Assembly (NCBI RefSeq): GCF_003350295.1 | Contig: NZ_QLYY01000028.1 | Coordinates: 1 to 60,545, forward strand | Length of the DNA: 60,545 nt | DNA from: Vibrio tetraodonis | Lineage (GTDB): Bacteria; Pseudomonadota; Gammaproteobacteria; Enterobacterales; Vibrionaceae | Direction of reading: 5' to 3' | Shown: piece by piece, positions 23,765-30,698 of the stretch | How positions within the stretch are numbered: the first letter of the stretch is position 1 | Layout: each line of letters begins with the position of its first letter | Notes under the pieces: model-generated | Database searches by the model: none | The model's input: only the letters and a program-made list of their open reading frames with translations | What the model was told of the DNA's origin: nothing | Translations under genes and position numbers: made by a program

Positions 23765-24733
23765 ATGCAGCCTACTCATTTTATAGTCATGGTTCCAAGT
23801 CCCCAAGGAACGCGCTTTTTCTATTTTCCTCGACGGGCAATGGTTGCTGTTAAATGTGGCCTTGTACTTTTGGGTATGCTTATTGCGGGCTTGGTGACTG
23901 CAATTTCGCTACTTGTAGACGATGTATCTGAATCAAACCAAGAGAAAACACGCTTGATTCATAAGACGCAATCTTTGGAAAATGCACTCAGTCGCTCTTA
24001 CGCATCTCAAGATGAGCTTGAGATTAATTTGCAATTAAAGCAGCAAGACCTTAGCTATGTGGCCGGCAAACTGAGCGAGATTGAATCTGCGCTAGCCTTA
24101 TCTGATAACTCTTTCAACCTTAGAGACAGAGTAGACAGTGTCGCGCTGACCATTGCAGTCCGTCACCAAATGATGCAATTGATACCCAATGGGCCGCCAG
24201 TTAAAACAGGCTATCTTTCATCGCAGTATGGATATCGCCTTCACCCTGTATCCAAGAAAAAAGCAATGCATCATGGCATTGATTATGCGGTCAATGTTAG
24301 TACGCCAATTTATGCGCCTGCGGATGGCGTAATTGAAGTGGTCAGAAAGAGTAACAAAGGCTCGGGAAATTTTCTCCGTGTCGCTCATTCTTTTGGTTTT
24401 ACCTCTTCGTATTCGCATTTAAGTACCTTTAAGGTCAAGCGTGGCGACTATGTAAAAAAGGGCCAACTAATCGGTTTAACGGGGAACTCAGGGTTATCGA
24501 CGGGCTATCACCTTCACTATGAAATTCGTTTGGTTGGGCGCTCTTTAGATCCTTTGCCTTTTACCAAGTGGGAAATGAATAACTTTGATGCAATGTTTGA
24601 ATCAAATGAGGATGTACAATGGGATTACTTAGTAAACAGAATAGAGAATCAAATGGCCACGGCTCTCAGACTGTCATCGCAGAGGGCACCTTTATCGAAG
24701 GACAACTCAAGCTTACTTGTCACATCCAGATAG
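23765..24733 (+). CDS. M23 family membrane-anchored murein peptidase
   Basis: The 322-residue protein has one membrane helix (about 30-52), a periplasmic coiled coil (57-115) and a LytM/M23 domain (about 150-270) with the zinc motifs HHGIDYAV (HxxxD) and YHLHYEIR (HxH). M23 enzymes cut peptide cross-links in murein. The next gene encodes a bactofilin; such M23-bactofilin pairs shape the cell in Helicobacter, Caulobacter-type and Proteus systems. The 3' end overlaps that gene by 115 bp. It lies 170 bp after fliJ and is probably transcribed separately from it. Confidence 0.9.
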   Translation: MQPTHFIVMVPSPQGTRFFYFPRRAMVAVKCGLVLLGMLIAGLVTAISLLVDDVSESNQEKTRLIHKTQSLENALSRSYASQDELEINLQLKQQDLSYVAGKLSEIESALALSDNSFNLRDRVDSVALTIAVRHQMMQLIPNGPPVKTGYLSSQYGYRLHPVSKKKAMHHGIDYAVNVSTPIYAPADGVIEVVRKSNKGSGNFLRVAHSFGFTSSYSHLSTFKVKRGDYVKKGQLIGLTGNSGLSTGYHLHYEIRLVGRSLDPLPFTKWEMNNFDAMFESNEDVQWDYLVNRIENQMATALRLSSQRAPLSKDNSSLLVTSR

Positions 24734-25059
24734 ATGGTCAAGTCAAGGGTAATATAGAGACAGATAAGTGCGTTACCATAAGTACATCTGGCTTGGTGGA
24801 AGGTGCCATTCGTTGTGATTGTTTAATTGTTAACGGCCGCTTTGTGGGTAAAGTGTATTCTAAAAGTTTACAAATACTTGAGCATGGCTACATAGAAGGA
24901 GAAGTGTCTGCCACTGAGTTTACGATTGAAAAAGGCGGTGTGTTCTTGGGCAGCTCAAAAAACATCAAAACGGAAGAAGTTGTGCCCTTAGATAGCGTGA
25001 AAAAACGTGACAAACCCTTACCAGCAAAACCGTCAAAAGCAGCTGAAAAATACGCCTAA
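24619..25059 (+). CDS. Bactofilin (polymer-forming cytoskeletal protein)
   Basis: The 146-residue product shows the right-handed beta-helix pattern of bactofilins: VIAEGTFIEGQLKLTCHIQI, then DGQVKGNIETDKCVTISTSG, GLVEGAIRCDCLIVNGRFVG and EHGYIEGEVSATEFTIEKGG, with short polar tails at both ends. Bactofilins polymerise without nucleotides on the inner face of the membrane and recruit cell-wall enzymes. The gene starts inside the preceding M23 gene, in another frame; no later start leaves the beta-helix intact. A strong terminator follows. Confidence 0.92.
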   Translation: MGLLSKQNRESNGHGSQTVIAEGTFIEGQLKLTCHIQIDGQVKGNIETDKCVTISTSGLVEGAIRCDCLIVNGRFVGKVYSKSLQILEHGYIEGEVSATEFTIEKGGVFLGSSKNIKTEEVVPLDSVKKRDKPLPAKPSKAAEKYA

Positions 25060-25080
25060 TGGCAATAACAACAGAAATGG

Positions 25081-25111
25081 AAAAAACCGTGTGCAGATAA
25101 CACGGTTTTTT
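25081..25111. terminator. Terminator after the M23-bactofilin operon
   Basis: AAAAAACCGTGT and ACACGGTTTTTT form a stem around a short loop, with A-run and T-run on either side, so it can work in both directions. It lies about 22 bp after the bactofilin stop. Confidence 0.9.
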
Positions 25112-25321
25112 ACTTTTTGATAAGTTTACTTATATTAACCTGCGCTAAGCTTTAAGCAATGTTATTTTACTGTCATATATAAGGTCTTGAGTTTAGATAA
25201 TTTACCTGTCTCTTTATGATAGGCGACCCATAATCAGCAGTTCAGATTAACCAAGATGGATGTAGAAGTGCTTTGTGGGAGGATAACTTGAGACCATGTT
25301 TGCATAGAAACAAGGACAGAC

Positions 25322-26047
25322 GTGACTAGCCAGTATACATGTGATGATTTGATATTTGACGTAGAAAAAATGACGGTGAGTACCACGCACCATAGTCGTT
25401 CTCTTAACTACAACGAATGTTTATTACTGAAAACATTGTTAGACAATGCCAATCAGGTATTGGGAAAAGAAGCGCTTAAGTCGGCGGGTTGGCCTGACAC
25501 CATAGTGACAGACTCTTCCTTGCAAAAATCGATTCAGAAGATCCGCTTGGTGATTGCTATTTCCAACTCTGTTGAATTAAAAACTGTGGTGGGTGTTGGC
25601 TATATGCTATCGTGCAATTGTGCTGAACGGGTGGTAGAAGCAGAAAATAAGTCACATCCTGAGCCTAAAAGTAACAAATGGCAACCCACTACATGGGCCA
25701 ATTTAATGCTGGGCTTAGCCAGTGCTGTCTTGCTTAGCGCGTCCGCACTTGAATTTACTAAGGTGACAAACACTCGTCTAGTTTCCTATCTCAATCCTAA
25801 TTACGAAATAGTTAATCTTGATGGCAAGAAAGTGCTTCGCAAGCATGGAACTGAGATCCCTGAACCAGTATTAGAAGCGATAAAGTCATCCAAATGTGAC
25901 TGTCTTTTCTTCTTTGGTCGCAACAAAGATACTGGCCGTTACCATATCTCGGTACATAACAAGGCATCTCATCGAAGCGAAACCTACTTAGTCGAACAGG
26001 CAATGTTTCCCCAATTAGCCCAGGAGTTAATCAATGAAAAGCCTTAA
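25322..26047 (+). CDS. ToxR-like membrane-bound transcription regulator
   Basis: The 241-residue protein has a cytoplasmic OmpR/PhoB-type winged helix (about 5-100: SRSLNYNECLLLKTLLDNAN; LQKSIQKIRLVI; VELKTVVGVGYML), a single membrane helix (about 126-146) and a small periplasmic domain with a CDC pair (KSSKCDCLFFFG). That is the architecture of ToxR, CadC and TcpP/VtrA-type regulators, which sense periplasmic signals such as bile or envelope stress. It lacks a receiver domain. Start is GTG 25322, with AAGGAC upstream. It overlaps the next gene, a ToxS-like partner, by 14 bp. It is not the main ToxR, whose linker and ToxS partner differ. Confidence 0.82.
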   Translation: MTSQYTCDDLIFDVEKMTVSTTHHSRSLNYNECLLLKTLLDNANQVLGKEALKSAGWPDTIVTDSSLQKSIQKIRLVIAISNSVELKTVVGVGYMLSCNCAERVVEAENKSHPEPKSNKWQPTTWANLMLGLASAVLLSASALEFTKVTNTRLVSYLNPNYEIVNLDGKKVLRKHGTEIPEPVLEAIKSSKCDCLFFFGRNKDTGRYHISVHNKASHRSETYLVEQAMFPQLAQELINEKP

Positions 26048-26507
26048 AGTCTGGATAGGGATTTTTATTGCCTCACTGCTTGTGTACGCCAGCTCTTTGT
26101 ATTTTAGTAGTCAGCAACTGTTGATTGAAGGGCGTTATGTAGCGCGTATTCATGGATATTCTACCACCAATGGTCAGTGGAGAGAGAGACTAGAGGTCAA
26201 CCTTGATCGTGAGCGTATTGAATCGACCATTTCCGTGGAAGGGGATGGGCTTGAAGGTGTGGCATTATTTGCGGTCAATGGTGAGGTAACACAAGCTAAG
26301 GACGGCGCTTTTGAGCTCTCGTATTCAACTGAGCCTATTCAAACATCAAAAGTGGTCGATGGTTACCATGCGGTCAGTTATACCTCTCTTTTCTTATCGG
26401 GTAAATCTAGTAATGTGCTGGTTTATCAGGATGAAGATATCGTCATGCTCGAGGGGCCAAGAAGTTCGGTGATGCTAACTCGCAGCCGTGATTCTGTGTT
26501 GAGGTAA
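26034..26507 (+). CDS. Small membrane-anchored periplasmic protein, probable ToxS-like partner
   Basis: The 157-residue protein has an N-terminal membrane anchor (about 6-24) and a periplasmic domain of about 130 residues rich in predicted strands (EGRYVARIHGYSTTNGQWRE; SVEGDGLEGVALFAVNGEVT). I see no enzyme motif. It overlaps the ToxR-like gene by 14 bp, so the two are translated together. ToxS and VtrC, the partners of ToxR and VtrA, have the same size, topology and gene order and stabilise the regulator's periplasmic domain. Sequence identity to ToxS is not obvious, so the assignment rests on architecture and linkage. Confidence 0.65.
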   Translation: MKSLKVWIGIFIASLLVYASSLYFSSQQLLIEGRYVARIHGYSTTNGQWRERLEVNLDRERIESTISVEGDGLEGVALFAVNGEVTQAKDGAFELSYSTEPIQTSKVVDGYHAVSYTSLFLSGKSSNVLVYQDEDIVMLEGPRSSVMLTRSRDSVLR

Positions 26508-26531
26508 AAAACTCCCGGCTAAAGCCGGGAG
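26506..26531 (-). terminator. Terminator between the convergent ToxS-like and barrel genes
   Basis: CTCCCGGCT-AA-AGCCGGGAG is a perfect stem; on the minus strand it is followed by TTTTT. It ends the barrel gene and, lacking a T-run on the plus strand, may act only weakly on the ToxRS-like operon. Confidence 0.88.
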
Positions 26532-26556
26532 CGATAAGGACAGTGTTTAGGTTCAA

Positions 26557-27135
26557 TTAGAAGTGGTATTGAACGTTAGCCATAATCGTCACGTCGTCTT
26601 CGATTTGGCTATTAACGCTTCCATACTCAACTTCTTCGTGTGCAGTATAAGAGACTTCTGTTCCTAGGCTCCACTTCTGTGTTAATTGGTAATCTAGGCC
26701 TGTTTGAACACCGTATGTAAAATTGTTTAGATCGTCTGCATCGCTTTCAAAAAACTCGTAGCCCATATGTCCACCAACTGTCCAGCTAAGTTTGTTAGCG
26801 ATTGGCAGCATGTAATCGTAGCTTACAGTTGTGGTCATGCGATCTACACCCTCATCGGCGTCATCAAATTTGAAGTCGTCATATACTAAGCCTAGTTTTA
26901 CACGGTGATGATTATTAATAATCATGCCTCCGCTAAAGCCAACAATTGGCTCAGACTTGAGGTCGCCAGACTCATCAAAAGAGCTGTTGTCTTCAGTTAC
27001 ATGAAGCTTCCCACTTACTCGTGTACCCGCATCAAAACCGACAAAGTAGTCATAGGTATTTTCTGCACTTGCACCAAATGTCGTTGCTGCTGCTATTGCA
27101 CCTAAAGCGAAAAGTTTTACTGTTTTGTTTTGCAT
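26557..27135 (-). CDS. Small outer-membrane beta-barrel protein
   Basis: The 192-residue protein has a signal peptide (1-24, ending TTFGASA before ENTYDYF) and alternating polar/apolar strands with the terminal Phe of outer-membrane barrels (VTIMANVQYHF). Length suggests eight strands, like OmpX/OmpA-N/OmpW-size porin-like proteins. Acidic loops (DDADEGVD, ESDADDLNN) would face outside. AGGA lies 8 bases upstream of the start. It converges with the ToxR-like operon and may be one of its targets, as OmpU/OmpT are for ToxR; that is inference. An 18-bp tandem repeat lies in its leader. Confidence 0.8.
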   Translation of the reverse strand: MQNKTVKLFALGAIAAATTFGASAENTYDYFVGFDAGTRVSGKLHVTEDNSSFDESGDLKSEPIVGFSGGMIINNHHRVKLGLVYDDFKFDDADEGVDRMTTTVSYDYMLPIANKLSWTVGGHMGYEFFESDADDLNNFTYGVQTGLDYQLTQKWSLGTEVSYTAHEEVEYGSVNSQIEDDVTIMANVQYHF

Positions 27136-27191
27136 AATGGTTTTCCTAAGTATCTAAAGCTAACAAGTAGCTAACTCTGTTGTAATGTCGG

Positions 27192-27227
27192 TATCGATGG
27201 TGTTATCGATATCGATCTTGTTATCAA
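27192..27227. repeat. 18-bp tandem repeat upstream of the barrel gene
   Basis: TATCGATGGTGTTATCGA (27192-27209) is followed at once by TATCGATCTTGTTATCAA (27210-27227), 15 of 18 identical. It lies 57-92 bp upstream of the start codon, where an operator would act. Tandem operators at two helical turns' spacing suit a winged-helix regulator binding as a dimer, but no known consensus is matched. Confidence 0.5.
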
Positions 27228-27680
27228 TGTTTGTTTCACGCAGCGGTGAAAGTGGTGACTAAGTTAGAGCCTTGAGTCTAAAAACAGAAAGGAATTACAC
27301 GGAATCACGCAGAAAAAACCTCAAGCATGATTTTTTACATTTTTGTTTGTTTTGTCATTTTATGTTGTTGGTTAAAAAGTGTTTTTTACTTAGTTTCAAT
27401 GCGGTGCTCTCAAATGTAACGAGCGTTTTTAGAAAAATTCGGCGCACATTCTGGGATAGGATTGCACTTGAGCGGTTTAGAAAAACGACGTAGTGGATTG
27501 AGAGGAACTTAAGATGGGTTACAGAGGTAGAAAGTACCTAGGCGGAATGTTTTATTCTACTATTATGCGTTTTATATCTATTGAATTTATCGCTGTGACT
27601 GAATGTCGGTTGCAATAATGGATATTCGCACGATGTGGATGAAGCTAATTACTAGCAGGACATTGTGTATAGGATAAAAC
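27228..27680. other. About 450 bp between the barrel leader and the tRNA terminator
   Basis: No convincing gene. A plus-strand open frame at 27272-27493 gives a basic, low-complexity, Phe-rich peptide without a ribosome site and is rejected. The stretch includes the upstream part of the barrel promoter. Confidence 0.4.
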
Positions 27681-27708
27681 GAAAAAAGACGCCAAAAGGC
27701 GTCTTTTC
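27681..27708 (-). terminator. Terminator of the tRNA-Asn gene
   Basis: GACGCC-AAAA-GGCGTC stem, on the minus strand followed by TTTTTT. It lies 7 bp beyond the CCA end of the tRNA. Confidence 0.9.
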
Positions 27709-27714
27709 TGAATG

Positions 27715-27790
27715 TGGCTCCCCCTGCGGGACTCGAACCTGCGACATACGGATTAACAGTCCGCCGTTCTACCAACTGAACTAAGGGGGA
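27715..27790 (-). tRNA. tRNA-Asn (anticodon GUU)
   Basis: The reverse strand starts TCCCCCTTAGTTCAGTTGGT and ends AGGGGGAGCCA, with a complementary acceptor stem, the D-arm AGTTCAGTTGGTAGAAC, anticodon loop CTGTTAA (GTT), the T-arm GCAGGTTCGAGTCCCGC and an encoded CCA: 76 nt. tRNA genes are common integration sites, but I see no integrase or repeat of the 3' end nearby. Confidence 0.97.
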
Positions 27791-27925
27791 ATTGCTCTAA
27801 AGCGCCGTGAATATTAGCGATCCGTCTGATAGGTGTCAACAAGAAAATAGGATTAACTAAAGATTTTTTTTAGTAAAAAGTACTTTACTTTTTACTAGGC
27901 CTTTTGGCTCAATGGCTCAATTCAG

Positions 27926-28141
27926 TTATCCACCAAAATTGTGGATAACCATGTTGATTATTATGAAGAAATCAAAATCCACTTTTAGAGTAGGTATTTT
28001 TGTCTAAACATAAATACAACATAATGGTCTATGAGCCCTTACCCAGTGGGATGATTGGTAAGATTAATGATGTTTTTTTCGTAAACAAGTTAAAATTTAT
28101 CCGAATGGGTGATTTTTAAACATTGAAAATAATGTGGATAA
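27926..28141. promoter_or_regulatory. Cluster of DnaA boxes upstream of uvrB
   Basis: Two perfect boxes TTATCCACA lie on the minus strand (27940-27948 and 28133-28141) and a one-mismatch box TTATCCACC on the plus strand (27926-27934). The first two form an inverted pair (GTTATCCAC...GTGGATAAC). In E. coli DnaA also binds near the uvrB promoter. It may tune uvrB or titrate DnaA; binding has to be tested. Confidence 0.55.
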
Positions 28142-28279
28142 CATGTGACTCTTTTTTAGGGTGTTCTGTGGGCATGCATTGCAGGACACAACTATCTATA
28201 TATAAAATGAGTTTTCTCGTATTTTTGAGTGATAGGTCGCCATAAGATCAGTTAGAAAAACTTTTCTAAACTATTGTAT

Positions 28280-28295
28280 CTGTACATATATACAG
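28280..28295. promoter_or_regulatory. LexA (SOS) box of uvrB
   Basis: CTGTACATATATACAG is CTG-N10-CAG with the full A+T alternation of the LexA consensus. It lies 43 bp before the uvrB ATG, so uvrB is expected to be induced by DNA damage. Confidence 0.92.
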
Positions 28296-28338
28296 ACAAA
28301 ATAGACGGGACATATCTTCAGATTGGATAGAGGTATAG

Positions 28339-30369
28339 ATGAGTAAAGTTTTTGAGTTGATCTCGGATTACCAACCCTCGGGTGATCAGCCTACGGCGAT
28401 CGCGCAGTTGTATGAAGGGCTAGATTCGGGCCTCGCACACCAAACCCTTTTGGGAGTAACAGGATCAGGGAAAACTTTTACCTTGGCCAATTTGATTGCT
28501 AAGGCTCAACGCCCCGCAATTTTACTCGCGCCGAATAAAACGTTAGCTGCGCAGTTGTATGGTGAGATGAAGGCATTCTTTCCAAATAATGCTGTTGAGT
28601 ACTTTGTCTCTTACTACGATTATTATCAGCCTGAAGCTTATGTACCCACAACGGACACGTTTATTGAAAAAGATGCGTCTGTCAATGCTCATATTGAGCA
28701 AATGCGTTTATCGGCGACTAAAGCGCTACTCGAGCGAAAAGATGCGATTATTGTCGCGTCTGTCTCAGCCATATATGGCCTTGGTGATCCCCAATCTTAT
28801 TTGCAGATGATGTTGCATTTGCGTCGTGGCGACATCATTGATCAACGCGATATTTTACGCCGTTTGGCAGAGTTACAATACAGTCGAAACGATGTCGCAT
28901 TTGAGCGTGGACAATTTAGGGTGCGTGGGGAAGTCATCGATGTGTTTCCCGCAGAATCAGACCAAGATGCAGTACGTATCGAGATGTTTGATGATGAGAT
29001 TGATTGTATTAGCGTTTTTGACCCTTTAACCGGCGCAGTAAAACAACGGGATCTTCCGCGTTTTACTATCTACCCAAAAACTCACTATGTGACGCCTAGG
29101 GATAAAATTCTTGATGCGATTGAAAATATAAAAGTTGAGCTGGAAAAGAGAAAGAAATACTTACTCGACAATAATAAGTTGCTTGAAGAGCAGCGTATCT
29201 CTCAGCGGACCCTATTTGATGTTGAGATGATGATGGAGTTGGGTTTTTGTTCGGGAATCGAAAACTACTCCAGATACCTGAGCGGACGAAATGAGGGGGA
29301 ACCACCGCCGACTTTATTTGATTATCTGCCACACGATGGACTTCTGGTTATCGATGAATCTCACGTGACGGTTCCGCAGATAGGCGCCATGTTCAAAGGA
29401 GATAGGTCGCGTAAAGAAACTTTGGTGGAGTTTGGCTTCCGGTTGCCTTCTGCTCTAGATAATCGCCCTCTTAAATTTGAAGAATTTGAGTCCTTGGCCC
29501 CGCAAACCATATTTGTCTCAGCAACCCCAGGCAACTATGAGTTGGAGAAATCAGATGGTGAAATTGCCGATCAAGTGGTTCGACCCACAGGGTTGTTAGA
29601 TCCTGAGTTGGAAGTAAGGCCAGTGTCTACCCAAGTTGATGACTTACTCTCTGAGATCCATATCCGTGCTGCGAAAGATGAAAGGGTGTTAGTGACCACA
29701 TTGACCAAACGAATGGCAGAAGATTTAACCGAGTACTTAACTGAGCACGATGTAAAGGTTCGCTATCTGCATTCGGACATAGATACCGTTGAGAGGGTAG
29801 AGATCATCAGAGATTTGCGCTTAGGTGAGTTTGATGTGTTGGTGGGTATTAACCTGCTCAGAGAGGGACTCGATATGCCAGAAGTGTCTTTAGTGGCGAT
29901 TTTGGATGCAGATAAAGAAGGTTTTTTACGCTCTGAACGTTCCCTTATTCAGACCATAGGAAGAGCTGCACGTAATATTCATGGTAAAGCGATTCTCTAT
30001 GCTGATAGTGTTACCAAGTCAATGCGTAAGGCAATTGATGAGACGAATCGTCGTAGGGAGAAACAACAAGCCTATAATGATGAAATGGGCATAGAACCTC
30101 AGGCACTTAGACGTAATGTTAAAGATATTATGGAACTCGGTGATATCACCAAGAGCAAAAAACAGCGTGCGGCGAAGCCTGTTCCCTTGTCTCAAGTTGC
30201 GGAATCGCCACAGTCATATGAGGCTATGACTCCACAGGAAATTGAAAAAGAGATTGCAAAGCTAGAGTCACAAATGTATCAACATGCTCAGGATTTAGAA
30301 TTTGAATTCGCGGCGCAAAAACGTGATGAAATAGAAGTACTCCGCCAGCAGTTCATTGCCAATAGCTAA
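28339..30369 (+). CDS. uvrB: Excinuclease ABC subunit B
   Basis: The 676-residue helicase-like subunit receives damaged DNA from UvrA and recruits UvrC in nucleotide excision repair. Walker A is LLGVTGSGKTFTLAN (about 38-52), the beta-hairpin motif YYDYYQPEAYVP (about 92-103) clamps the damage, motif VI region QTIGRAARN is near 540, and the C-terminal UVR domain (about 633-670) binds UvrC. AGAGG lies 9 bases upstream of ATG. Length equals E. coli UvrB (673). It is single-gene, SOS-controlled. Confidence 0.97.
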   Translation: MSKVFELISDYQPSGDQPTAIAQLYEGLDSGLAHQTLLGVTGSGKTFTLANLIAKAQRPAILLAPNKTLAAQLYGEMKAFFPNNAVEYFVSYYDYYQPEAYVPTTDTFIEKDASVNAHIEQMRLSATKALLERKDAIIVASVSAIYGLGDPQSYLQMMLHLRRGDIIDQRDILRRLAELQYSRNDVAFERGQFRVRGEVIDVFPAESDQDAVRIEMFDDEIDCISVFDPLTGAVKQRDLPRFTIYPKTHYVTPRDKILDAIENIKVELEKRKKYLLDNNKLLEEQRISQRTLFDVEMMMELGFCSGIENYSRYLSGRNEGEPPPTLFDYLPHDGLLVIDESHVTVPQIGAMFKGDRSRKETLVEFGFRLPSALDNRPLKFEEFESLAPQTIFVSATPGNYELEKSDGEIADQVVRPTGLLDPELEVRPVSTQVDDLLSEIHIRAAKDERVLVTTLTKRMAEDLTEYLTEHDVKVRYLHSDIDTVERVEIIRDLRLGEFDVLVGINLLREGLDMPEVSLVAILDADKEGFLRSERSLIQTIGRAARNIHGKAILYADSVTKSMRKAIDETNRRREKQQAYNDEMGIEPQALRRNVKDIMELGDITKSKKQRAAKPVPLSQVAESPQSYEAMTPQEIEKEIAKLESQMYQHAQDLEFEFAAQKRDEIEVLRQQFIANS

Positions 30370-30467
30370 TGTATCAAAGCGTGATGAGATGATATATTGT
30401 TTGAGATTTTATGAGCTTAGAAAGAGTTTTTGAGATTATCTTTCATAAGGCAATAAATCTCGAGGCA

Positions 30468-30557
30468 AAAAAAAAGCCAGTAGAAAGTGTCTATTGGCTA
30501 TTCTTGTGAATACTTTGTTCACTAACAACGTCAGTTGGCTAGGTGACCCTTAGGGTC
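30468..30557 (-). ncRNA. qrr1: Qrr1 quorum-regulatory small RNA
   Basis: The reverse strand from about 30557 reads GACCCTAAGGGTCACCTAGC followed by CAACTGACGTTGTTAGTGAA, the invariant pairing core of Vibrio Qrr RNAs, then an A-rich linker and a terminator hairpin AGCCAATAGA...TCTACTGGCT ending in nine T. Length is about 90 nt. Qrr RNAs act with Hfq at low cell density to repress the LuxR/HapR regulator and luxO mRNA and activate aphA. Location divergent to luxO is that of qrr1 in other vibrios. A sigma54 promoter and LuxO sites precede it. Confidence 0.95.
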
Positions 30558-30568
30558 GGTATGATAAA

Positions 30569-30585
30569 AGCATTAAACATGCCAA
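30569..30585 (-). promoter_or_regulatory. Sigma54 promoter of qrr1
   Basis: On the reverse strand TTGGCATG-N4-ATGCT has GG and GC exactly 10 bases apart, and transcription would start 12 bases further on, at the first base of Qrr1. This is the promoter activated by phosphorylated LuxO. Confidence 0.92.
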
Positions 30586-30635
30586 CTTATAACCATCTGT
30601 ATTTTAAGGTTTTATATTTTTTTTACGTATTAAAT

Positions 30636-30660
30636 TTGCATAATGCAAAGCGCAATGCAA
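30636..30660. promoter_or_regulatory. LuxO binding sites between qrr1 and luxO
   Basis: TTGCATAATGCAA (30636-30648) is a perfect TTGCA-N3-TGCAA palindrome, the LuxO site; a second, partial site GCGCAATGCAA follows (30650-30660), and another half TTTGCAAAG at about 30672. They lie about 50-100 bp upstream of the qrr1 -24 element and overlap the luxO leader, so LuxO may also control its own gene. Confidence 0.8.
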
Positions 30661-30698
30661 TTATTTATACAATTTGCAAAGAAGAATCTGGCTAGGTT

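Larger units (their letters stand above)
27791..28338. other. Regulatory region of uvrB (about 550 bp)
   Basis: Apart from the DnaA boxes and the LexA site described separately, there is a perfect hairpin AGTAAAAAGTA / TACTTTTTACT at 27872-27896 without a T-run. No gene is seen. The length is unusual for a uvrB leader and suggests more than one promoter, as in E. coli. Confidence 0.5.

Noticed and set aside
27272..27493. 73-residue plus-strand open frame before tRNA-Asn
   Set aside because: Basic, Phe/Leu-rich low-quality peptide without ribosome site; likely chance in A+T-rich DNA.
27715..27790. tRNA-Asn as attachment site of an island
   Set aside because: No integrase and no repeated tRNA 3' end were seen on either side within the window.
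27872..27896. Perfect hairpin AGTAAAAAGTA...TACTTTTTACT as terminator or RNA gene
   Set aside because: A+T-only stem without a T-run or gene to end; too weak to call.
27926..28141. DnaA box cluster as a replication origin
   Set aside because: Only three boxes, no A+T-rich unwinding repeats and no origin genes (dnaA, gidA, rctB) nearby.
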